Source: CALMEC01 sp964434425 (GTDB lineage: Bacteria > Actinomycetota > Thermoleophilia > Miltoncostaeales > Miltoncostaeaceae). Taken from it: a stretch of 64,000 nucleotides of DNA. The notes under the pieces were generated by a model that was given only the letters and a program-made list of their open reading frames with translations, did no database searches and was not told the origin of the DNA. Shown piece by piece: positions 39,946-48,107 of the stretch (position 1 is the first letter of the stretch; every line of letters begins with the position of its first letter). The translations under genes were made by a program, and so were the position numbers. The stretch spans positions 1 through 64,000 of the forward strand of contig CAYSVH010000004.1 of NCBI GenBank assembly GCA_964434425.1, written 5' to 3'.

Positions 39946-41241
39946 CTAACCGGCGGCGCGGACCTCCGTGACCATCCCCGCACCCAGCGTTTCGTTGCTG
40001 GATTCATCGATGATGATGAAGCTCCCGGTGGCACGGTCCGCCGCGTACGTGTCGACGGCCAGAGGACCGCTCGTACGCAGCACGACGCGGCCGATGTCGT
40101 TGAGCTCGAGCTCTGCCGCGGGCTCCGTGGTGAGAGTGTGGATGTCGACGCGGTGGACGATCCGGTCCACGATCGCCGTGACCTCACGTGTGGTGTGCCG
40201 CACCAGGTAGCGGCCGCGCCCCACGAGGGGACGCTCGCTCATCCAGCAGACGTCCGCGACGACCTCGCGGGTGACCTCGGCCGGACGCTCGGCGGCCACG
40301 AGCATGTCGCCGCGCGAGACATCGATGTCGTCGGCGAGCCGGATAACGACCGACAGCGGCGCCTCCGCCCGGTCCAGTCCGCCGTCGGCGGTCTCGACCG
40401 CGGCGACGGTGGTGCGGTGGCCTCCCGGAAGGACGATGATGTCGTCCCCCGGCCGGACGGCCCCGGACGCGATCTGGCCCGCGTACCCCCGGTAGTCGTG
40501 ATGCTCGTCGGACTGCGGGCGCACCACCCACTGCACGGGGAAGCGGAACGGCTCGTCGCGCTGAACGGCGGAGTCGAGAGGCGCGGTCTCGAGGCGCCCG
40601 AGCAGGGTCGGCCCGGTGTACCAGCCCATCTCCTGAGACGGGTCCACCACGTTGTCACCCGCCAGGGCGCTGATGGGCACGATGTCGACGTCGACGTCGA
40701 ATCCCTCGGTGAACGCGAGGAAGTCACGCGAGATCTCGTCGAACCGCTCCTGGGAGTGATCGACGAGGTCCATCTTGTTCACCGCGACGAGGAGACGCGG
40801 AATCCGCAGCAGCGAACAGATGAACGAATGGCGGCGCGTCTGCTCGACCACGCCGTTGCGGGCGTCGATCAGGATGACCGCGAGATCCGCGGTGGAAGCA
40901 CCCGTCACCATGTTGCGGGTGTACTGGACGTGCCCCGGACAGTCGGCGATGATGAAGCGCCGCTCGGGGGTCGCGAACGGCCGATACGCCACGTCGATGG
41001 TGATGCCCTGCTCGCGCTCGGCACGCAGTCCGTCCGTCAGGAGGGCCAGGTTGACGTATCCGTCACCGCGACGCGCGCTCGCGTCCTCGACGTGCTCGAG
41101 CTGGTCGGCCATCACCTGCTTCGAGTCGTAGAGGAGCCGCCCGATCAGGGTGCTCTTCCCGTCGTCGACGGACCCGCAGGTGACGAACCGGCAGAGGTCG
41201 ACGCGGTCGCCGATCCCCACGCTCACATCAGAAGTAGCCAA
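39946..41241 (-). CDS. cysN: Sulfate adenylyltransferase subunit 1 (GTPase)
   Basis: CysN is the GTPase that drives CysD to make adenosine phosphosulfate from sulfate and ATP. It is EF-Tu-like: FVTCGSVDDGKSTLIGRLLYD (G1), FIIADCPGHVQYTRNMVTGAS (G3), VAVNKMDLV (G4), then two beta barrels. No APS kinase domain follows; the protein ends at 431. A TTG at 41241 with AGGAAG 4 nt upstream is the likely start, 14 nt inside the end of cysD. Confidence 0.93.
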   Translation of the reverse strand: MATSDVSVGIGDRVDLCRFVTCGSVDDGKSTLIGRLLYDSKQVMADQLEHVEDASARRGDGYVNLALLTDGLRAEREQGITIDVAYRPFATPERRFIIADCPGHVQYTRNMVTGASTADLAVILIDARNGVVEQTRRHSFICSLLRIPRLLVAVNKMDLVDHSQERFDEISRDFLAFTEGFDVDVDIVPISALAGDNVVDPSQEMGWYTGPTLLGRLETAPLDSAVQRDEPFRFPVQWVVRPQSDEHHDYRGYAGQIASGAVRPGDDIIVLPGGHRTTVAAVETADGGLDRAEAPLSVVIRLADDIDVSRGDMLVAAERPAEVTREVVADVCWMSERPLVGRGRYLVRHTTREVTAIVDRIVHRVDIHTLTTEPAAELELNDIGRVVLRTSGPLAVDTYAADRATGSFIIIDESSNETLGAGMVTEVRAAG

Positions 41242-42130
41242 CGCGCTTCCTGTCCTCCATCGCGGCTTCGCTCGCGCGGTCGTCCGCCCGGGTCTCGCCG
41301 CGTTCGGTGATTCGGGTCGCCGCGATCTCGGCGACGACCTCCTCGAGGGTCGCCGCAGTCGACGCGACCGCCCCGGTGCAGCTCATGTCGCCGACGGTGC
41401 GGAACCGCACCGACGTGGTGAACGGGTCCTCGCCGGGCATGCGCTCCACCACCTCGCTTGCGGCGTACAGCATGCCGTCACGGCTGAAGACCTCGCGCTC
41501 GTGGGCGAAGTAGATGGGCGGAAGCGGCACGTTCTCACGGGCGATGTACTCCCACACGTCGAGTTCCGTCCAGTTGGAGAGCGGGAACACCCGCACGTGC
41601 TCGCCCTTGCGGACACGCCCGTTGTAGAGGTTCCAGAGTTCGGGACGCTGCGCGCGGGGATCCCACTGACCGAAGTCGTCGCGGAAGCTGAACACACGCT
41701 CCTTGGCACGCGCGCGTTCCTCGTCCCGCCGGGCGCCGCCGATCGCGCAGTCGAACCCGTGCTCCTCGATCGCATCCAGCAGCGTTGTGGTCTGAAGCTT
41801 GTTGCGCGAGGCGCGCGGCCCGGTCTCCTCGACGACGCGACCCGTGTCGATGCTCTCCTGAACCGACGCGACGATCAGACGCTCGCCGAGGTCCCGCACG
41901 TAGCGGTCGCGGTAGTCGATGACCTCCGGGAAGTTGTGTCCGGTGTCGATGTGCATCAGCGGGAACGGGAATCCACCCGGGCGGAAGGCCTTCTCGGCGA
42001 GCCGCAGGAGGACGGCCGAGTCCTTGCCGCCCGAGAAGAGCAGCACAGGGCGGTCGAACTGGGCGGCGACCTCGCGCATGATGTGGATCGCCTCGGATTC
42101 GAGGATGTCGAGATGCTCGTGGACGCTCAT
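41228..42130 (-). CDS. cysD: Sulfate adenylyltransferase subunit 2
   Basis: The catalytic PP-loop subunit of ATP sulfurylase. Motifs: PVLLFSGGKDSAVLLRLAEKAF, MHIDTGHNFPEVIDYRD, GGARRDEERARAKERVFSFRD, FPLSNWTELDVWEYI and SVRFRTVGDMSCTGAVAS. ATG 42130 has GGAGG 6 nt upstream and overlaps the TauE-type gene stop by 4 nt. Length 300 is normal. Confidence 0.94.
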   Translation of the reverse strand: MSVHEHLDILESEAIHIMREVAAQFDRPVLLFSGGKDSAVLLRLAEKAFRPGGFPFPLMHIDTGHNFPEVIDYRDRYVRDLGERLIVASVQESIDTGRVVEETGPRASRNKLQTTTLLDAIEEHGFDCAIGGARRDEERARAKERVFSFRDDFGQWDPRAQRPELWNLYNGRVRKGEHVRVFPLSNWTELDVWEYIARENVPLPPIYFAHEREVFSRDGMLYAASEVVERMPGEDPFTTSVRFRTVGDMSCTGAVASTAATLEEVVAEIAATRITERGETRADDRASEAAMEDRKRVGYF

Positions 42131-43023
42131 GTGGTTCCTCCGATCACCACACGGCTGCGACGGATGTGGAGCAGCCACGCGAGGAGGGCGAGGGTTGCGG
42201 GGACCCCGACGATCACGATCGGCGGCACCGCGAGCCCTGCCTTGGTCAGTACGGCGAGTCCCGCGCCGAGAAGCACGATCCCGAGCGCGGGGCGAAGCCC
42301 CTCCGCGGGGAGGCGCATCGCGAGATGGGATCCCAGCCAGACGCCGGGGAGAGATCCAACCATAATGCTCCCGGCCATCACCAGGTCGACGTTTCCTGAG
42401 ACGAAGTGGGCGATGCCCGCGGCCCAGAGAAGGATGGCGGCGTGGAAGACATCGGTGCCCACCACCCGGTGGGGGGTCAACCGGAACAGCAGGATGAGGG
42501 CGACGGCGATGAGGGCACCGGATCCGGCCGAGGTGAGACCCAGGACGAACCCGACGACCGCCCCGGTGACGACCGCCGCGACCTTGTGGCGCCGCTGCAG
42601 ATCGATCGTCTCACGCTCCCGGGACTCCACATCGGTGCCGAACAGCGCCCGCCACGAGACGGCGATGCCGGTCAGGAGCAGCGCGGAGGCCAGCATCGCG
42701 ATCACGACCGTGTCGAAGTGGTCGCCGGTGTGGCGTTCCAGGATCTGGAGTACCCACACGCCGCCGATGGCGGACGGGATGCTGCCGATCCCGAGCCAGA
42801 ACGACAGCGGGAAGTCGACGGTTCCCTGACGCCAGTGCCGCCAGCCACCCACCGTCTTGGTGATGGCCGCGTAGGCGAGGTCCGTTCCGATGGCCACGGT
42901 CGGCTTGATGCCGAAGACGAGGATGAGCAACGGGGTCATGATCGATCCGCCGCCCATTCCGGTCGTGCCGATCAGGATGCCCACCCCCAGCCCGAAGACC
43001 GCCAGTAGCAGGAACTCAGTCAA
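42127..43023 (-). CDS. TauE/SafE family transporter
   Basis: An eight-helix anion transporter of 298 residues. GLGVGILIGTTGMGGGSIMTPLLIL and a second repeat GFVLGLTSAGSGALIAVALILLF are the two family signatures. Members move sulfite, sulfate, sulfoacetate or similar anions. First in the cysDN operon, it most likely handles sulfate uptake or sulfite release. It starts with TTG at 43023. The divergent precorrin-2 dehydrogenase gene shares an AT-rich promoter region of 142 bp. Confidence 0.85.
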   Translation of the reverse strand: MTEFLLLAVFGLGVGILIGTTGMGGGSIMTPLLILVFGIKPTVAIGTDLAYAAITKTVGGWRHWRQGTVDFPLSFWLGIGSIPSAIGGVWVLQILERHTGDHFDTVVIAMLASALLLTGIAVSWRALFGTDVESRERETIDLQRRHKVAAVVTGAVVGFVLGLTSAGSGALIAVALILLFRLTPHRVVGTDVFHAAILLWAAGIAHFVSGNVDLVMAGSIMVGSLPGVWLGSHLAMRLPAEGLRPALGIVLLGAGLAVLTKAGLAVPPIVIVGVPATLALLAWLLHIRRSRVVIGGTT

Positions 43024-43136
43024 CGCGCGCGGCGCCTGAGCAATAGAGACTTTGAATCATTGCCATAAGGGTACATTCTAGGACGACGCGGCGCGAGGGC
43101 AAGCCGCCCAGGAAACAGGACAAACACGGTTTCGAT

Positions 43137-43159
43137 TACAGGCTTTTTACCTGTATCGT
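43137..43159 (+). promoter_or_regulatory. Palindromic operator and -10 box before the siroheme genes
   Basis: TACAGG (43137-43142) and CCTGTA (43150-43155) are perfect inverted repeats separated by 7 bp, and the -10 TATCGT (43154-43159) overlaps the right arm. The start ATG follows after 6 nt. A protein bound here would block transcription, so the sulfur or siroheme genes are probably repressed through it. Confidence 0.6.
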
Positions 43160-43165
43160 GGCCTC

Positions 43166-43900
43166 ATGGCAAGTTCACCTGGGTCCCGCGTTGGCCGGTC
43201 GTCCGTACCCGCACCCGACGACGATCGGCATCGTGGTCGAATGCCGACCTTCTACCCCGCATACGTCGACCTCACCGACCGGCGCTGCCTCGTCGTGGGC
43301 GGGGGGCCGGTGGCCACCGAGAAGACCGAGAAGCTGCTGGCCTCCGACGCCCGGATCCGCCTGGTCACGCCGACCGTCACCCCGGAGCTCCGCGCGCTCG
43401 TCGCGGCCGGCGCCATCGACGAGTTCCATCAGCGGACGTACCGCACGGGAGACCTGGACGACTGCTTCCTCGTCATCGCGGCGACCGATGACGGAGACGC
43501 CAACCGGCACGTCTGGAACGACGCCGAGGACCGGCGGATGCTCGCCAACGTGGTCGACGTCCCCGAGCTGTGCAACTTCATCGTGCCGTCGATCATGCGA
43601 CACGGCGAACTGGCCGTCGCGGTCTCGACGGGCGGTGCGAGCCCGGTGGTCGCCCGGAGGGTCCGTCAGGAGATCGAGCGAGCGATCGGTCCCGAGTGGG
43701 GCGATCTCGTCGACATGCTGCGGGCGACGCGCGAACAGCTGAAGGAGCGGTACCGGGACATGCCGTCCCGTGCCGAGGCCGTCGAGCGCCTCCTCGACGC
43801 GGGGATCGTGGACCGGCTGGCCGAGGGCGACCACCGCGCCGCGGCGGAACTCCTCATCGAGTGCCTGAACGCGCCGGTCGGGAGCGGGGTCACCGAATGA
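43166..43900 (+). CDS. Precorrin-2 dehydrogenase (siroheme synthase N-terminal domain)
   Basis: It oxidises precorrin-2 to sirohydrochlorin with NAD+. YPAYVDLTDRRCLVVGGGPVATEKTEKLLASDARIRLVTP is the Rossmann start, followed by CNFIVPSIMRHGELAVAVSTGGASPVVARRVRQEIE, the typical CysG-A block. The first 25 residues before MPTFYPAYVDL are not conserved; ATG 43241 is a possible start, but TATCGT-N6-ATG favours 43166. It overlaps cobA by 4 nt and supplies siroheme for sulfite reductase, whose genes are not in this window. Confidence 0.88.
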   Translation: MASSPGSRVGRSSVPAPDDDRHRGRMPTFYPAYVDLTDRRCLVVGGGPVATEKTEKLLASDARIRLVTPTVTPELRALVAAGAIDEFHQRTYRTGDLDDCFLVIAATDDGDANRHVWNDAEDRRMLANVVDVPELCNFIVPSIMRHGELAVAVSTGGASPVVARRVRQEIERAIGPEWGDLVDMLRATREQLKERYRDMPSRAEAVERLLDAGIVDRLAEGDHRAAAELLIECLNAPVGSGVTE

Positions 43901-44661
43901 CGGGCCACGTCGCCCTGGTGGGCGCCGGGCCCGGCGACCCCGATCTCATCACGGTTCGCGGGCTGCGCCATATCGTCACCGCCGAGGTGCTCGTCTACGA
44001 CCGGCTGGGGACCGAGGCCCTCGTACCGCTGGCGTGCTCGTCGTGCGAATCCGTCGACGTCGGCAAGGAGCCGGGCCGGCACGGCATGACGCAGGACGAG
44101 ATCAACCGCCTGCTCATCGATCGGGCCTCCGAGGGGAAGCGCGTCGTGCGGCTGAAGGGCGGCGACCCGTTCGTCTTCGGTCGCGGAGGTGAGGAGGCGC
44201 TGGCCCTGACCGACGCCGGGATCTGCGTCGAGATCGTCCCCGGCGTGTCGAGCGCCCTGGCCGCGCCGGCCGCGGCCGGAATCCCGGTCACGCACCGCGA
44301 GATCGCCCGGTCGGTCACGATCGTGAGCGGGCACGACGACCCCGGGGGCACGGCGGCGGCGGAGCGGTGGTCCTCCCTGGCCCGTGTGCCCGGCACGCTC
44401 GTCCTCCTCATGGCGATGCGCCACCTCGACCGGATCGTCCCCGCCCTCGTCGAGGGTGGCCGACCGGCCGACGAACCCGCGGCCGTCGTCCACTGGGCGG
44501 GCACGCCGCGTCAGCGCATCATCCGCGGCCGGCTCGACCGGATCGCGGTGCAGGCCGCATCCGAGGGGATCGGGAATCCTTCGGTGGTCGTGATCGGCCC
44601 GGTGGCCACGCTCGGTCCGGAGATCGCCGCGGGCCTGGCCCGCACCGCCGACCGCGCCTGA
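43897..44661 (+). CDS. cobA: Uroporphyrinogen-III C-methyltransferase
   Basis: It methylates uroporphyrinogen III twice to precorrin-2 with SAM. Blocks: VALVGAGPGDPDLITVRGLRHI, VYDRLG, RLKGGDPFVFGRGGEEALALTDAGI, VPGVSSALAAPAAAGIPVTHR and MAMRHLDRIVPALVEGGR. Start ATG 43897 overlaps the stop of the dehydrogenase gene. Together the two replace the fused CysG of enterobacteria. The 254 residues are normal; it has no uroporphyrinogen synthase domain. Confidence 0.93.
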   Translation: MTGHVALVGAGPGDPDLITVRGLRHIVTAEVLVYDRLGTEALVPLACSSCESVDVGKEPGRHGMTQDEINRLLIDRASEGKRVVRLKGGDPFVFGRGGEEALALTDAGICVEIVPGVSSALAAPAAAGIPVTHREIARSVTIVSGHDDPGGTAAAERWSSLARVPGTLVLLMAMRHLDRIVPALVEGGRPADEPAAVVHWAGTPRQRIIRGRLDRIAVQAASEGIGNPSVVVIGPVATLGPEIAAGLARTADRA

Positions 44662-44955
44662 ACCCTCCCGGCCGACGCACCGGGCGTCGTCCTCTTCCGC
44701 CGCCCGTTCTCCCGTCGTCTGTCGTCTCTGGTGCCGGGCACCCGACGCATGCGCATCGGTGCGATGAGCGACATCGTGCCTGCTATTCGCGCACGTCTCC
44801 CTCAACGACGACACGTCGGAACCGGGCGCGCGCGGCGACACGGTCCCTCGCGCTCCGGTCGCCGTTCACGATTACCGACGTCGGCGATCCGCCGCGGTGC
44901 GGACGCCGCGCCGGACACCGCTGGTACGCTTGACGGGCGCGCAGATATCGCGCCT
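44662..44955. other. Intergenic stretch before the TerC riboswitch
   Basis: About 290 bases after cobA. I see no gene. A -10 box TACGCT at 44925-44930 places a transcription start near 44937, just before the riboswitch; its -35 is poor. Confidence 0.45.
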
Positions 44956-45077
44956 GGAGGGGAGTATCCCACCAACGCCCTCGTCGTCAGGACGGCCCAC
45001 GGCCCGGCGAGGCGGGGCCCGTGCAGATGCACGGGTCTGGGAGAGACCTCCTGATCGACGAATCAGAGATCAGGAGG
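44956..45077 (+). ncRNA. yybP-ykoY manganese riboswitch with ribosome-site switch
   Basis: The aptamer signature is plain: P1 strand GGAGG (44956-44960) directly followed by GGAGTA (44961-44966), and at the other end GAGA (45043-45046) followed by the P1 partner CCTCC (45047-45051); TCGTCGTCAGGACGG lies between. The same CCTCC starts CCTCCTGATC (45047-45056), which pairs perfectly with GATCAGGAGG (45068-45077), the ribosome site of terC. Ligand-stabilised P1 would free the ribosome site; without it the site is hidden. This class senses Mn2+ and often precedes TerC exporters. Confidence 0.88.
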
Positions 45078-45084
45078 CTCCGTA

Positions 45085-46059
45085 GTGGAGGTCGGTTGGA
45101 TTGCGTGGACGACGCTCGGCGTCGCCGTCGTCGTCATGCTGGTGATGGACCTGGTCCTTTTCGGCCGCCGCTCGAAGGGCGAGAACATCCCCTTCCGGAC
45201 CGCGGCGATCTGGAGCGGCGTCTGGATGGCGATCGGGGTGCTCTTCACCTTCGTGATCATCGCGATGGACTCCCGGGCCGCGGGTGGCGAGTACCTCACC
45301 GGCTTCCTGCTCGAGAAGTCGCTGTCGATGGACAACGTGTTCGTCTTCGCGATGCTCTTCGTCTACTTCAAGGTCCCGGGACCGCTGCAGCGACGCGTGA
45401 TCTTCTGGGGCATCGTGGGCGCGATCGTGCTGCGCGGCATCTTCATCGTGGCCGGCACCCAGCTGCTGGACGCCTTCCACTGGATGATCTACGTGTTCGG
45501 GGCCTTCCTGATCCTCACCGCCATCCGGATGCTGAAGGAGGACAACGAGGAGATCGACCCCGGCAAGACGCTCGCGATGCGGATCTTCCGCCGGATCATC
45601 CCGTTCACCGAGCACTATGACGGCGACAGGTTCGTCACCCGTCGTGCCGGGCACCGGGTGGCGACCCCGCTCGTGGCCGCGTTCCTCATGGTGGCCGCGT
45701 TCGACCTCCTCTTCGCGCTCGACTCGATCCCCGCGATCCTGGCCATCACCCGCGACATCTACGTCGTATTCGCGGCGAACGCCATGTCACTCTTGGGGAT
45801 GACGGCCCTCTACTTCCTGCTCGCGAACATGATGGAGCGCTTCGAGTACCTCAACTGGGGCCTCGCGATCGTCCTCGCCTTCGTCGGGACGAAGATGCTC
45901 CTGGAGCCCGTGGTCCACATCGCCCCGTGGGTCTCGCTCATCGTGATCGTCGTGGTCCTCGGCGCGACCATCCTCTACTCGCTGATGAGGACGCGCGGGA
46001 CGTCGGGAGGCGACGGTCCGGGGACCGGACGCACCGAATCCGCGACCACCGAAACATGA
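45085..46059 (+). CDS. TerC family manganese/metal exporter
   Basis: A membrane protein of 324 residues with about nine helices. The two TerC signatures are LLEKSLSMDNVFVFAMLFVYF and AAFDLLFALDSIPAILAIT, with acidic residues that form the metal site. Members behind yybP-ykoY riboswitches export Mn2+ or load it into exoenzymes. The GTG at 45085 has AGGAGG 7 nt upstream, part of the riboswitch expression platform. The C-terminal 25 residues are an acidic-polar tail. Confidence 0.9.
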   Translation: MEVGWIAWTTLGVAVVVMLVMDLVLFGRRSKGENIPFRTAAIWSGVWMAIGVLFTFVIIAMDSRAAGGEYLTGFLLEKSLSMDNVFVFAMLFVYFKVPGPLQRRVIFWGIVGAIVLRGIFIVAGTQLLDAFHWMIYVFGAFLILTAIRMLKEDNEEIDPGKTLAMRIFRRIIPFTEHYDGDRFVTRRAGHRVATPLVAAFLMVAAFDLLFALDSIPAILAITRDIYVVFAANAMSLLGMTALYFLLANMMERFEYLNWGLAIVLAFVGTKMLLEPVVHIAPWVSLIVIVVVLGATILYSLMRTRGTSGGDGPGTGRTESATTET

Positions 46060-46061
46060 AC

Positions 46062-46079
46062 CCGTCCTGAATCGGACGG
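46062..46079. terminator. Short hairpin between converging genes
   Basis: CCGTCC and GGACGG (46062-46067 and 46074-46079) form a 6-bp stem with a 6-nt loop just past the terC stop and before the stop of the ABC permease gene. It is a weak terminator candidate for both. Confidence 0.35.
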
Positions 46080-46091
46080 CGGTCCCGCGCC

Positions 46092-46922
46092 TCAGCTCCG
46101 TGTCCGGTAGAGCCGGACGGTGAGGGGCGCGAAGACGGCGGTCAGCAGCGCGGCGGTACCGAGCACGATGAGGATGTCCGTGCCGTCCGCGTTGCCCTCC
46201 ATCAGACCACGGCTCACGTCCGCCAGGATCGAGATCGGGTTGACCTTCACGAACGCCTCCAGAGGCCCCGGCAACGTCGTCGGGTCGACGAAGACGTTCG
46301 AAAGGAACGTCAGCGGGAAGATGCCCATGAAGCCCGCGTTCATCACCGCGCTCGGCGTGCGCATGAGGAGGCCCAGCGTCGTGAAGACCCACGAGAGCGC
46401 GAACGCGAACAGGATCGTGATCGCCAGCGCCGCCAGCACACCCGGCGGCCCGCCGCCGGGCCGGAAGCCGAGGACCACGCCGAGCACCACGATCACCGTG
46501 CCGGCCACCAGATAGCGCACCGTGTCGCCCAGCAACGCGCCGATCAACGGCGCCGGCCGACTGATCGGGAGGCTCCGGAAGCGATCGACGACGCCCTTGG
46601 TCAGGTCGGTGTTGAGCGACACGCCGGAGTAGACGGTCGTGAAGAGCACCGACATCACCAGCACGCCCGGAAGGATGTACTGGAGGTACTCGGCCGTCGA
46701 ACCGGACATCGCACCGCCGAACAGGTAGGTGAACATCAGGACGAACATGACGGGAGTGATCGTCACGTCGAGCAGCTGCTCGGGGACGTGACGGACCTTC
46801 AGCATGCCGCGCCATCCGAATGCGAGGGCGGCGCTCACAGCCGACACACGCGGCGGACGCGCGCTCGACGAGAGGGCCGTGCGGAGCGCCCGCTCGTCGG
46901 TGGTGAACGTGTCGTCGCTCAT
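46092..46922 (-). CDS. ABC-2 type drug exporter permease (DrrB-like)
   Basis: A six-helix ABC-2 permease of 276 residues. HVPEQLLDVTITPVMFVLMFTYLFGGAM and LPGVLVMSVLFTTVYSGVSLNTDLTKGVVDRFRSLPISR are typical of DrrB/daunorubicin-resistance permeases, and LMRTPSAVMNAGFMGIFPLTFLSNVFVDPTTLPG is the C-terminal family block. ATG 46922 overlaps the ATPase stop by 4 nt. The pair would export a hydrophobic drug or lipid. Confidence 0.88.
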   Translation of the reverse strand: MSDDTFTTDERALRTALSSSARPPRVSAVSAALAFGWRGMLKVRHVPEQLLDVTITPVMFVLMFTYLFGGAMSGSTAEYLQYILPGVLVMSVLFTTVYSGVSLNTDLTKGVVDRFRSLPISRPAPLIGALLGDTVRYLVAGTVIVVLGVVLGFRPGGGPPGVLAALAITILFAFALSWVFTTLGLLMRTPSAVMNAGFMGIFPLTFLSNVFVDPTTLPGPLEAFVKVNPISILADVSRGLMEGNADGTDILIVLGTAALLTAVFAPLTVRLYRTRS

Positions 46923-47902
46923 GCCACGTGCTCCTCGGCCGAATCGCTGGTGTCGGACTCCGCCGCCGTGTGACCGGTGAGCGCCAGGAAGACCTCGTCC
47001 AGGCTCGGCTGGCCGAGCGTGAATCCGGCGAGTCCCACTCCGGCGGCCGTGAGGGCCGCGACGGCCTGTGCACCCTGGTCCGCGTCGGCGCACGGCGCGC
47101 TGAGTGCCGACGGGTCGGGTTCGCGGTGCACGGTGCCGAGTTCGGTCGCGAGCACGCCATACGCCCGTTCGCGCTGATCGGGATCGAGCAGGCGGACGTA
47201 CAGCGCTCCGGAACCGACCGATGCCTTCAGCTGTCCCGGCGTGCCCTCGGCGATCACCGTGCCGCGGTCGATCACCGCGATGCCGTCCGCAAGCTGGTCC
47301 GCCTCGTCGAGGTACTGGGTGCACAGCAGCACGGTGGTGCCCTCGGCGCGCAGCGCCCGGACGATGTCCCAGACCTGATTGCGCGAACGTGGGTCCAGTC
47401 CGGTCGTCGGCTCGTCGAGGAAGAGGAGCTCGGGCGTGACGACGATGCTGGCCGCGATGTCGAGCCTCCGGCGCATGCCGCCGGAGTAGTTCTTCACCAG
47501 CCGGCCCGACGCCTCGCTCAGACCGAACGCATCGAGCAGTTCGTCCGCGCGCGATTTCGCCGCCCGGCGCCGGAGACCGAGCAGCCAGCCCAGGAGGATC
47601 AGGTTCTCGCGGCCCGTCAGGTCCTCGTCGACGGAGGCCATCTGCCCGGTGAGGCTGACGAGACCTCGGATCGCATCACCCTCGGTGCGGATGTCGTGAT
47701 CCAGGACGCGCGCACTGCCGGCATCCGGAACGAGGAGGGTGGCGAGCATGCGGATCGTCGTCGTCTTGCCCGCGCCGTTCGGGCCGAGCACCCCATAGAC
47801 GGAGCCGCGGCGGACGGCGAGGTCGACGCCCTCCACGGCGTGCACCTCACCGAATGTCTTGACGAGGCCCGAGGCCTCGATCGCGAGATCTGAATGTGCC
47901 AT
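46919..47902 (-). CDS. Daunorubicin-resistance type ABC ATPase (DrrA-like)
   Basis: An ABC ATPase of 327 residues. Motifs: GPNGAGKTTTIRML (Walker A), LTGQMASVDEDLTGRENL (Q-loop and DrrA block), YSGGMRRRLDIAASIV (signature), LLFLDEPTTGLDPRSRN (Walker B), CTQYLDEADQLAD (H position is Gln, usual in this subfamily). The last 100 residues are the DrrA C-terminal domain that contacts the permease (LGQPSLDEVFLALTG). ATG 47902 has GAGGAG 13 nt upstream. About 200 bases without a gene lie between its start and the MFS stop. Confidence 0.9.
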   Translation of the reverse strand: MAHSDLAIEASGLVKTFGEVHAVEGVDLAVRRGSVYGVLGPNGAGKTTTIRMLATLLVPDAGSARVLDHDIRTEGDAIRGLVSLTGQMASVDEDLTGRENLILLGWLLGLRRRAAKSRADELLDAFGLSEASGRLVKNYSGGMRRRLDIAASIVVTPELLFLDEPTTGLDPRSRNQVWDIVRALRAEGTTVLLCTQYLDEADQLADGIAVIDRGTVIAEGTPGQLKASVGSGALYVRLLDPDQRERAYGVLATELGTVHREPDPSALSAPCADADQGAQAVAALTAAGVGLAGFTLGQPSLDEVFLALTGHTAAESDTSDSAEEHVA

Positions 47903-48107
47903 CGATAACTCAGACTCCTCGAACGTCCGGAACTCATCGCGGGGGCCGAAAGCTATCGATCGAACGGAGAGCTGATCGCCCGGTGCTCCCGTCGCCCGCA
48001 CCGGTCCCCATGCTCCGGCGCACGCGGCGCGGATGCGACGACCCGTGTCCCGACAGAACGGTTGCGCCGGGACACGGCGGCCGATCAGCTCGGCAACGCC
48101 CCGGTGA

